Part shown: positions 26,280 through 32,151 of the stretch, piece after piece | Position numbering within the stretch: the stretch's first letter is position 1 | Layout: every line of letters starts with the position of its first letter | Origin: Aliivibrio sp. S3MY1 | GTDB lineage: Bacteria > Pseudomonadota > Gammaproteobacteria > Enterobacterales > Vibrionaceae | Length of the DNA stretch: 32,151 nucleotides | NCBI RefSeq assembly: GCF_028765575.1 | Contig: NZ_JARACO010000033.1 | Location: 1-32,151, forward strand | Direction: 5' to 3' | Position numbers and translations under genes: made by a program | Notes under the pieces: generated by a model | Told to the model about the DNA's origin: nothing | Seen by the model: the letters and a program-made list of their open reading frames with translations, nothing else | Database searches by the model: none

Positions 26280-26508
26280 ATTTTAAATAGTCTTCGTAAT
26301 TAGATATCTTGATGTGATCTCAAACAAACCCTGAGAATTTTTTTTGAAAAAAAACTTGATGAATTGCCTAAAATAGGTAGATTGGAAAGGTTGATTACTG
26401 AAAACATTCGTTTTTAGGGACTAAGTTCAACTTACTGTTTTTAATGGTTATTTTTTAATCTTCCATATTTTGTGAGTTTGAACATCCTTTATATAAATAT
26501 CAGATATA

Positions 26509-26544
26509 AAAAAGCCGTGCCTTAATGATAAGACACGGCTTTTA
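26509..26544 (-). terminator. Terminator of bamD
   Basis: AAAAGCCGTG-C-CTTA pairs with TAAG-A-CACGGCTTTT around an ATGA loop, with a single mismatch. The A-rich plus-strand side gives a T-run for the minus-strand transcript. Confidence 0.9.
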
Positions 26545-26561
26545 TTATTTTGACTGAAAAT

Positions 26562-27287
26562 TTATTCTGGATTCAATGCAATAAGTTCTTCTGTTCGAGC
26601 GATAGCATCTTCTAATTTCAATTCTTTATATGCAGCTAACATAATCGATAGTGATTTTCTTGCGGCTTCAGTATCTGGATACGTTCGTTGTAATTCTTGG
26701 CTACGATTGATCGCTGAAATCCACGCTTCACGGCGAAGATAAAAATCAGCCGTTGCTAATTCATAATCAGCTAAGCGATTCTTTAAGGCAAACATACGAG
26801 TTTGAGCATCTTCGGCATATAAACTATCTGGGTAACGGTCTAGTAAGCGTTTAAAGTCTTTAAATGCTGAACGTGCAGGTTCAGGATCTCGATCTGAGCG
26901 ATCGACTCTAAAAAGGTCGTGCATAAAACTACGGTCTTGAGCCATATGTGTTAGGCCGCGCATATATAAAACCCAATCTGCTTTTGGGTGTGTTGGATTT
27001 AAGCGATTAAAACGTTCAATGGTCGCTAAGCCCAATGCAAGATCATCATTTTTGTAATATACGTAAATTAGATCAAGTTGAACCTGCTCTGAGTAAGCAC
27101 CAAAAGGGTAACGAGAATCGAGTGCTTCAAGGCGCTCAATTGCACTTGTCCAATTACCAGCCTTTAAAGATACTTGAGCCTGAGAATATAATTCTGATGG
27201 TGGGATATCAGGGATAACATCATCACTGCTTGAGCAACCAACCAGCAAAGATACGGCTAATAATGAAGAAAGGGTTAAGCGTTTCAT
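26562..27287 (-). CDS. bamD: Outer membrane protein assembly lipoprotein BamD
   Basis: 241-residue lipoprotein of the BAM complex that inserts beta-barrel proteins in the outer membrane; with BamA it is an essential subunit. The signal peptide ends in lipobox LVGC (C18), with Ser at +2. The rest forms about five TPR repeats (GNWTSAIERLEALDSRYPFG, DAQTRMFALKNRLADYELATADFY and later copies). The frame runs on upstream to 27551, but that extension is not conserved-looking and overlaps the rluD start; the ATG at 27287 begins the signal peptide. It is divergent from rluD, as in E. coli. Confidence 0.97.
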   Translation of the reverse strand: MKRLTLSSLLAVSLLVGCSSSDDVIPDIPPSELYSQAQVSLKAGNWTSAIERLEALDSRYPFGAYSEQVQLDLIYVYYKNDDLALGLATIERFNRLNPTHPKADWVLYMRGLTHMAQDRSFMHDLFRVDRSDRDPEPARSAFKDFKRLLDRYPDSLYAEDAQTRMFALKNRLADYELATADFYLRREAWISAINRSQELQRTYPDTEAARKSLSIMLAAYKELKLEDAIARTEELIALNPE

Positions 27288-27375
27288 GCTTGAAAATGAT
27301 CCTTGACTAAAAAAACTGAAGTTATCCATTACGAAATGCGTCGTTAACAGATACAATGGTCGATAGTTTATTTCA

Positions 27376-27404
27376 CTTACAGTGTTGATGATACCAAATA
27401 TGAT
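27376..27404 (+). promoter_or_regulatory. Candidate promoter of rluD-pgeF
   Basis: CTTACA (27376-27381), 17-base spacer, TATGAT (27399-27404). Start expected near 27411, leader about 38 bases. The -10 box lies in an inverted repeat. Confidence 0.5.
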
Positions 27405-27419
27405 GTATTTGTTTGGTAT
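27391..27419. repeat. Inverted repeat over the rluD -10 region
   Basis: ATACCAAA (27391-27398) and TTTGGTAT (27412-27419) are perfect complements 13 bases apart; an alternative inner pair CAAATA / TATTTG also exists. No T-run follows, so it is not a terminator. Confidence 0.7.
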
Positions 27420-27448
27420 TAGTACCACTAATTTAAAAAAAGTTCGAT

Positions 27449-28423
27449 ATGGCACAACAAATAGAGTTAACAAGTACAGTAAAAGAAAGTCAACTAGGTC
27501 AGCGTTTAGATCAAGCTGCAGCCGAGTTGTTTTCAGACTTCTCTCGTTCACGCATCAAAGAGTGGGTGTTAGCGGGGCAGATTTCTGTCAATGGTGAAGT
27601 TATTACTAAAGCACGTCTGAAAATGATGGGTGGTGAAGTAATTTCAGTTAAAGCTGAATTGGAAGATGAGCAGCGTTGGTTAGCTCAAGATATTCCTCTT
27701 GATATTGTTTATGAAGATGACGATTTATTAGTTATTAATAAACCTCGTGACTTCGTAGTACATCCAGGTGCTGGTACACCGGATAAAACGGTACTAAATG
27801 CATTATTATTCCATTACCCAAATATTGCTGAGGTGCCTCGTGCAGGTATCGTGCACCGTCTAGATAAAGACACAACGGGTTTAATGGTAGTAGCGAAAAC
27901 CGTACCAGCTCAAACACGTTTAGTTCGTGCGCTTCAAAAGCGTAAGATCACTCGTGAATATGAAGCGGTAGTATTAGGTCGTATGACGGCTGGCGGCATG
28001 ATTGAAAAACCAATTGGACGTCACCCTCAAAAACGTACACTAATGGCAGTACATGAATTGGGTAAAGATGCGGTAACACATTATCGTGTTGCTGAGCATT
28101 TCCGTATTCATACGCGCCTACGTTTACGTCTTGAAACGGGTCGTACTCACCAAATTCGTGTTCATATGTCATTCCTTCAACATCCATTAGTCGGTGATAC
28201 TGCTTACGGTGGTCGTGCTCGTATCCCTAAAGGAGCGTCACAAGAATTGATTGATATGATCCGTGGGTTTGATCGTCAAGCTCTTCATGCCGCGATGTTA
28301 CGTTTTGACCATCCAATTACAGGCGAAGTCATGGAATTCCATGCACCAATCCCTGACGACATGGTTGCTCTATCTCAAGCTTTACGTGACGATGAACGTC
28401 TATTGCATGAGGACGAGTATTAA
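27449..28423 (+). CDS. rluD: 23S rRNA pseudouridine synthase RluD
   Basis: 324-residue enzyme that makes pseudouridines 1911, 1915 and 1917 in helix 69 of 23S rRNA, important for ribosome assembly and termination. An N-terminal S4 RNA-binding domain (about 15-75, GQRLDQAAAELFSDFSRSRI) precedes the RluA-type catalytic domain. The catalytic aspartate is D139 in HRLDKDTTG, the same position as in E. coli, and GRTHQIRVH is also present. It is followed after 2 bases by pgeF. Confidence 0.97.
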   Translation: MAQQIELTSTVKESQLGQRLDQAAAELFSDFSRSRIKEWVLAGQISVNGEVITKARLKMMGGEVISVKAELEDEQRWLAQDIPLDIVYEDDDLLVINKPRDFVVHPGAGTPDKTVLNALLFHYPNIAEVPRAGIVHRLDKDTTGLMVVAKTVPAQTRLVRALQKRKITREYEAVVLGRMTAGGMIEKPIGRHPQKRTLMAVHELGKDAVTHYRVAEHFRIHTRLRLRLETGRTHQIRVHMSFLQHPLVGDTAYGGRARIPKGASQELIDMIRGFDRQALHAAMLRFDHPITGEVMEFHAPIPDDMVALSQALRDDERLLHEDEY

Positions 28424-28425
28424 AA

Positions 28426-29157
28426 ATGTCACTATTGTTACCAAAATGGTCTGCTCCTAAAAATATTAACGTAGTTAGTACAACTCGGTTAGGTGGTGTT
28501 TCTAAAGCCCCATTTTCGAGTTTAAATTTGGGTGACCACGTTGGCGACAATAACAATGATGTTGTGCTCAATCGTGAAAAACTGATTACGTTGGCGCAGT
28601 TACCTACTGCACCAACGTGGTTAAATCAAATACATTCAACCATAGTTCTTACTCTTCCTTATACTTATTCAGAAAGTATTCCGTCTGCCGATGCCGCTTA
28701 TACAAATCAAGCGAATCAAGTCTGTTGTGTTATGACTGCTGATTGTTTACCTGTTGTGATTTGTAGTAAAGAAGGAACTGAAGTCGCAGCTGCTCATGCT
28801 GGTTGGCGTGGTCTTCTTGATGGTGTGCTCGAAAATACGATTCAACATTTTACTTCAAATGAGCTTATTGCATGGTGTGGTCCAGCTATTGGCCCTGAAG
28901 CGTTCGAAGTTGGAGAGGAAGTAAAAGCTTTATTTTGTGAAAAAGATCCTGAAGCATCAAAGGCATTTAAACCGAGTCAAAATTCAAGGAAATGGCTAGC
29001 GAACTTAGCATTACTAGCTACGCAGCGTTTATACAATGCTGGGGTTAAAGAGGTTCATTACTCGGACCTTTGCACTTACTCAAATACAGAACAATTTTTT
29101 TCTTATCGAAAAGAGGGAGATACAGGGCGTCAAGCTACCCTTATTTGGTTTGAATAA
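28426..29157 (+). CDS. pgeF: Peptidoglycan editing factor PgeF (YfiH/LACC1 family)
   Basis: 243-residue protein of the YfiH/LACC1 (DUF152) family. E. coli PgeF removes wrongly built muropeptide precursors, while related proteins act on purine nucleosides, so the exact activity is partly open. The zinc/active-site residues are visible: histidine in LNQIHS, cysteine in TADCLPVVI and histidine in AAHAGWRGLLDG. Also typical is WCGPAIGPEAFEVG and the end DLCTYSN..FFSYRKEGDTGRQ. The start lies 2 bases after the rluD stop, with its Shine-Dalgarno GAGGACGAG inside the end of rluD, so translation is coupled. Confidence 0.94.
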   Translation: MSLLLPKWSAPKNINVVSTTRLGGVSKAPFSSLNLGDHVGDNNNDVVLNREKLITLAQLPTAPTWLNQIHSTIVLTLPYTYSESIPSADAAYTNQANQVCCVMTADCLPVVICSKEGTEVAAAHAGWRGLLDGVLENTIQHFTSNELIAWCGPAIGPEAFEVGEEVKALFCEKDPEASKAFKPSQNSRKWLANLALLATQRLYNAGVKEVHYSDLCTYSNTEQFFSYRKEGDTGRQATLIWFE

Positions 29158-29181
29158 TCCGCTTTAATTCAATTCACCTCA

Positions 29182-29210
29182 GTTGATTTCTAAAACAATA
29201 AACCCCATCT
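29182..29210 (+). promoter_or_regulatory. Heat-shock (sigma-32) promoter of clpB
   Basis: CCCCATCT (29203-29210) fits the sigma-32 -10 consensus CCCCATNT exactly. GTTGATT upstream (29182-29188) resembles CTTGAAA, with a 14-base spacer. Expected start about 29217, leader about 35 bases. Confidence 0.75.
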
Positions 29211-29252
29211 AAGAGGTAATAATTAGTTACTTTTCTTCTGTAGGAGAGGGTT

Positions 29253-31838
29253 ATGCGTTTAGATCGATTTACCAGCAAATTTCAAATCGCTATTTCAGAT
29301 GCTCAATCATTAGCATTAGGTCAAGATCATCAATATATCGAGCCAACTCATCTTATGGTTGCTCTGTTAAATCAAGATGGCAGCACAATTAGGCCATTAT
29401 TAACACTTCTTAATATTGACGTAGCCCAACTTCGTTCAAAGCTTTCTGAAATTTTAGATAAAGCACCAAAAGTCACCGGTATTGGTGGCGATGTTCAACT
29501 CTCATCAAACATGGGCGTTATTTTTAATCTGTGTGACAAAATTGCACAAAAACGAAAAGATGCTTATATCTCTTCTGAAATATTTCTTCTTGCTGCTATC
29601 GAAGATAAAGGCCCATTAGGCCACTTATTGAGAGAGTTAGGCTTAACGGAACAAAAAATCGCAAAATCTATCGATGAGATCCGTGGTGGCGAAAAAGTTA
29701 ATGATCAAAATGCAGAAGAAAAACGCCAAGCACTCGAAAAATTTACGGTAGATCTTACTGAGAAAGCTGAACAGGGGAAATTAGATCCTGTGATTGGTCG
29801 CGATGATGAGATTCGCCGTACCATTCAAGTACTTCAAAGACGAACTAAAAATAACCCTGTAATTATTGGCCAACCGGGTGTGGGTAAAACGGCAATAGTT
29901 GAAGGTTTAGCCCAGCGTATAATTAATGGGGAAGTGCCTGAAGGCTTGAAAAATAAGCGCGTATTGTCTCTCGATATTGGTGCGTTAGTTGCTGGCGCTA
30001 AATTTCGAGGTGAGTTTGAAGAGCGATTAAAAGCGGTCTTGAATGAGCTATCTAAAGAAGAAGGCAGCGTTATCCTTTTCATTGATGAAGTTCATACCAT
30101 GGTCGGTGCCGGTAAAGGTGAAGGCTCGATGGATGCCGGTAATATGCTTAAGCCTGCGCTTGCTCGTGGCGAATTGCACTGTGTCGGTGCGACAACTCTT
30201 GATGAATATCGAAAATATATAGAGAAAGATCCCGCGTTAGAGAGACGATTCCAAAAAGTATTGGTTGATGAACCAACCGTAGAAGATACGATTGCTATTT
30301 TACGTGGCTTGAAAGAGCGTTATGAGATCCATCATCATGTTGAAATAACCGATCCAGCGATTGTGGCTGCAGCGACACTCTCTCATCGTTATATTTCCGA
30401 TAGACAGTTACCTGATAAAGCCATTGATTTAATTGATGAAGCAGCATCAAGTATCAGAATGGAAATCGACTCAAAGCCAGAATCACTGGATAAATTGGAC
30501 CGTAAAATTATCCAATTAAAAATAGAACAGCAAGCATTAGTTAAAGAAAGCGATGATGCAAGCTTAAAACGCTTAGACTCTTTAAATCTTGAATTAAGAG
30601 AAAAAGAGCGTGATTACGCTGAACTAGAAGAAGTCTGGAAAGCCGAAAAAGCGGCATTGTCAGGGACACAGCATATAAAAACAGAGTTAGAAACGGCCCG
30701 AAGTAATATGGATATTGCGCGACGTGCTGGTGATTTAAATCGTATGTCAGAACTGCAATATGGCCGAATTCCAGAATTAGAAAAACAATTAGATCTTGCT
30801 GCACAAGCTGAAATGCAAGAAATGAGTTTATTAAAGAATAAAGTTACCGACAGTGAAATTGCTGAAGTTCTTTCTCGTCAAACAGGCATTCCTGTGAATA
30901 AAATGCTTGAGGGAGAAAGAGATAAACTGTTAAAGATGGAAAGTGAATTACATAAAAGAGTGATAGGACAAGCAGAAGCGGTTGAAGCAGTATCGAATGC
31001 CATTCGACGCAGTAGAGCTGGGTTATCTGATCCTAATCGTCCAATTGGTTCGTTTTTATTCTTGGGACCAACAGGTGTTGGTAAAACGGAATTATGTAAA
31101 TCTTTAGCAAACTTTATGTTTGACAGTGAAGATGCGATGGTTCGAATTGATATGTCTGAGTTTATGGAGAAACATTCCGTCGCTAGGTTAGTCGGTGCCC
31201 CTCCTGGTTACGTTGGATACGAAGAGGGCGGTTACTTAACTGAAGCCGTTAGACGTAAGCCTTATTCTGTTTTATTGCTTGATGAAGTCGAAAAAGCACA
31301 TCCAGATGTATTTAATATTCTTCTTCAGGTATTAGATGATGGCAGGCTTACCGATGGTCAGGGAAGAACGGTAGATTTTAAAAATACCGTTATCATTATG
31401 ACGTCGAATTTAGGCTCAGAAAAAATTCAACAACATTTTGGTGAATTAGATTACAACGGCATAAAAGATCTAGTGATGGAAGTGGTGGGTCAGCACTTTA
31501 GACCAGAGTTTTTAAACCGAGTCGATGAAACCGTTGTTTTCCACCCGTTAGGCCAAGAGCATATTAAGAACATTGCTTCTATTCAGCTGCAACGTTTGGA
31601 AAAGCGATTAAATGAAAAAGACTATCAATTAGAGATATCAACTGAAGCTCTAGATTTAATCGCAGAAGCAGGGTTTGATCCTGTTTATGGTGCAAGACCA
31701 CTAAAACGAGCGATTCAGACTTATATAGAGAATCCTTTAGCCCAAGACATTTTAAGTGGCAAATTAAGAACAGGTGAAGTGATTAAGCTAAAGGTAAAAG
31801 ATAATCAGCTTATTACCACTCAAAACGATGACTTTTGA
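29253..31838 (+). CDS. clpB: Protein disaggregase ClpB
   Basis: 861-residue hexameric AAA+ chaperone that pulls aggregated proteins apart with DnaK. N domain (about 1-145, two Clp repeats), first ATPase (Walker [14 protein letters not shown], Walker [16 protein letters not shown]), middle coiled coil (about 405-525), second ATPase (Walker [13 protein letters not shown], Walker [14 protein letters not shown]), and a C-terminal domain. AGGAGAGGG precedes the ATG. It is a single unit after pgeF behind a sigma-32 promoter, followed by ribosomal RNA promoters. Codon 149, the internal GTG start of E. coli ClpB, is GTT here. Confidence 0.98.
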   Translation: MRLDRFTSKFQIAISDAQSLALGQDHQYIEPTHLMVALLNQDGSTIRPLLTLLNIDVAQLRSKLSEILDKAPKVTGIGGDVQLSSNMGVIFNLCDKIAQKRKDAYISSEIFLLAAIEDKGPLGHLLRELGLTEQKIAKSIDEIRGGEKVNDQNAEEKRQALEKFTVDLTEKAEQGKLDPVIGRDDEIRRTIQVLQRRTKNNPVIIGQPGVGKTAIVEGLAQRIINGEVPEGLKNKRVLSLDIGALVAGAKFRGEFEERLKAVLNELSKEEGSVILFIDEVHTMVGAGKGEGSMDAGNMLKPALARGELHCVGATTLDEYRKYIEKDPALERRFQKVLVDEPTVEDTIAILRGLKERYEIHHHVEITDPAIVAAATLSHRYISDRQLPDKAIDLIDEAASSIRMEIDSKPESLDKLDRKIIQLKIEQQALVKESDDASLKRLDSLNLELREKERDYAELEEVWKAEKAALSGTQHIKTELETARSNMDIARRAGDLNRMSELQYGRIPELEKQLDLAAQAEMQEMSLLKNKVTDSEIAEVLSRQTGIPVNKMLEGERDKLLKMESELHKRVIGQAEAVEAVSNAIRRSRAGLSDPNRPIGSFLFLGPTGVGKTELCKSLANFMFDSEDAMVRIDMSEFMEKHSVARLVGAPPGYVGYEEGGYLTEAVRRKPYSVLLLDEVEKAHPDVFNILLQVLDDGRLTDGQGRTVDFKNTVIIMTSNLGSEKIQQHFGELDYNGIKDLVMEVVGQHFRPEFLNRVDETVVFHPLGQEHIKNIASIQLQRLEKRLNEKDYQLEISTEALDLIAEAGFDPVYGARPLKRAIQTYIENPLAQDILSGKLRTGEVIKLKVKDNQLITTQNDDF

Positions 31839-31908
31839 TGGCTAAATAAGCGGGTTGAGTTAATTTTAATCACTTAAACTGTTTTTTGGTTATTTTACTA
31901 AAAAATAG
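31839..31908 (+). other. AT-rich spacer after clpB and possible UP element
   Basis: 70 bases with no gene. No clear terminator for clpB is seen, so read-through into the rRNA operon is possible. The final A/T-tract region just upstream of P1 suits an UP element that boosts ribosomal promoters. Confidence 0.45.
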
Positions 31909-31936
31909 TTGCATGAAATTAAAGACTCTCTATAAT
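31909..31936 (+). promoter_or_regulatory. Ribosomal RNA operon promoter P1
   Basis: TTGCAT (31909-31914), 16-base spacer, perfect TATAAT (31931-31936), then a GC-rich discriminator GCCGCCTC, the mark of rrn P1 under stringent control. An A/T-rich UP-like element precedes it. Confidence 0.85.
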
Positions 31937-32013
31937 GCCGCCTCACTGACGGGGAACGGATGAGTTAAATCGAAGTTTAATGTTTAGTGAGGTTGTTTTA
32001 ATTATTTATTAAG

Positions 32014-32041
32014 TTAAGTGCTTGACACTTAATGTTAAGTG
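32014..32041. repeat. Alternating inverted repeats over P2
   Basis: TTAAGTG (32014-32020), CACTTAA (32026-32032) and TTAAGTG (32035-32041): three copies in alternating direction. They cover the P2 -35 box and spacer. Two alternative hairpins or protein sites are possible. Confidence 0.75.
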
Positions 32042-32049
32042 AGTATTAT
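32022..32049 (+). promoter_or_regulatory. Ribosomal RNA operon promoter P2
   Basis: Perfect TTGACA (32022-32027), 16-base spacer, TATTAT (32044-32049), about 113 bases downstream of P1, the normal tandem layout. Start expected near 32056. Confidence 0.88.
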
Positions 32050-32058
32050 GACCGTCCG

Positions 32059-32094
32059 CTTCAAGAGAAAGCCGAAAGGCTTCGAAACTTGAAG
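32059..32094 (+). promoter_or_regulatory. rrn leader hairpin
   Basis: Outer stem CTTCAAG / CTTGAAG (32059-32065 with 32088-32094) enclosing AAGCC-GAAA-GGCTT with a GNRA tetraloop. It occupies the boxB-like place just before boxA in the rRNA leader. Confidence 0.75.
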
Positions 32095-32096
32095 TT

Positions 32097-32111
32097 TGCT
32101 CTTTAAAAATT
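32097..32111 (+). promoter_or_regulatory. boxA antitermination site of the rRNA operon
   Basis: TGCTCTTTAAAAATT matches the rrn boxA TGCTCTTTAACA in its first nine bases. The downstream TCTGTGTGGGCAC (from about 32125) is the usual pre-16S leader. The 16S gene itself starts beyond the window. Confidence 0.9.
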
Positions 32112-32151
32112 TGAAACCTATTAATCTGTGTGGGCACTTGTGAGTTGATAA

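Larger units (their letters stand above)
26200..26561. promoter_or_regulatory. Gene-free region between bamD and raiA
   Basis: About 360 bases with no credible gene. From right to left it holds the bamD terminator (26509-26544), about 200 AT-rich bases with no clear signal, a half CRP-like site (TGTGATCTCAAACA near 26313), a full CRP site (26264-26279) and the raiA promoter. Confidence 0.6.

Noticed and set aside
26284-26508. Possible small RNA or small gene in the raiA-bamD spacer
   Set aside because: No good promoter-terminator pair on one strand and no frame with a ribosome site; the only terminator serves bamD.
27288-27551. N-terminal extension of bamD
   Set aside because: It overlaps the rluD start and promoter and comes before a clear signal peptide and lipobox at 27287.
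31839-31900. Terminator for clpB
   Set aside because: There is a T-run at 31882-31887, but the sequence before it forms no stable GC-containing stem.
1-32151. CRISPR arrays, insertion sequences, integrases, toxin-antitoxin or defence genes, tRNA genes
   Set aside because: None seen on either strand; every long frame is explained by a core gene or is a shadow of one.
32112-32151. Start of 16S rRNA
   Set aside because: The bases match pre-16S leader rather than the mature 5' end; the gene begins beyond the window.

Overview
The window looks like a piece of the large chromosome of a Vibrionaceae bacterium, most likely Aliivibrio (A. fischeri-like). This is inferred from the AT-rich, compact layout, from LuxS, GshA and RaiA proteins of Vibrio/gamma-proteobacterial type, and from gene order. 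All 28 protein genes called here belong to known families, and nearly all are core housekeeping genes. I saw no insertion sequence, prophage, CRISPR array, defence system or integron.

Layout. (1) 1-3596: the end of an upstream unit (terminator), an AT-rich control region, then oadGAB, the sodium-pumping oxaloacetate decarboxylase. (2) 3639-9906: yqaA, a periplasmic M16 protease lipoprotein, gshA (TTG start), an SLT-type lipoprotein and luxS, closed by a two-way terminator. (3) 9914-12085 on the minus strand: yfjD (TTG start) and ypjD, divergent from ffh. (4) 12237-15906: ffh, then the rpsP-rimM-trmD-rplS operon behind its own promoter and a hairpin-rich leader. (5) 16056-18328: aroF-tyrA behind a TyrR-type box. 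(6) 18348-24526: a minus-strand pair (PilZ protein and M23 peptidase), ettA, then slt, trpR and yjjX. (7) 24014-27287, minus strand: pheA-yjjX, raiA and bamD. (8) 27449-31838: rluD-pgeF and clpB. (9) 31839-32151: the P1 and P2 promoters, leader hairpin and boxA of a ribosomal RNA operon whose 16S gene lies just past the right edge.

How the genes work together. Several genes serve translation and its control: ffh, rpsP, rimM, trmD, rplS, ettA, raiA, rluD and the rrn promoter region. A second group makes and regulates aromatic amino acids: aroF, tyrA, pheA and trpR. A third acts at the envelope: M16 protease, SLT lipoprotein, Slt, M23 peptidase, BamD and PgeF.

The order yfjD-ypjD-ffh-rpsP-rimM-trmD-rplS-aroF-tyrA / pheA-raiA-bamD-rluD-pgeF-clpB-rrn parallels one region of the E. 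coli chromosome. The ettA-slt-trpR-yjjX block, which in E. coli lies elsewhere, sits between the convergent tyrA and pheA. No wholly new system is visible. The items most worth checking are regulatory (class II CRP site at raiA, FNR-like site at oad, leaderless pheA, rpsP leader hairpins, P2 inverted repeats), the PilZ-M23 gene pair, and the loss of the internal GTG start in clpB.
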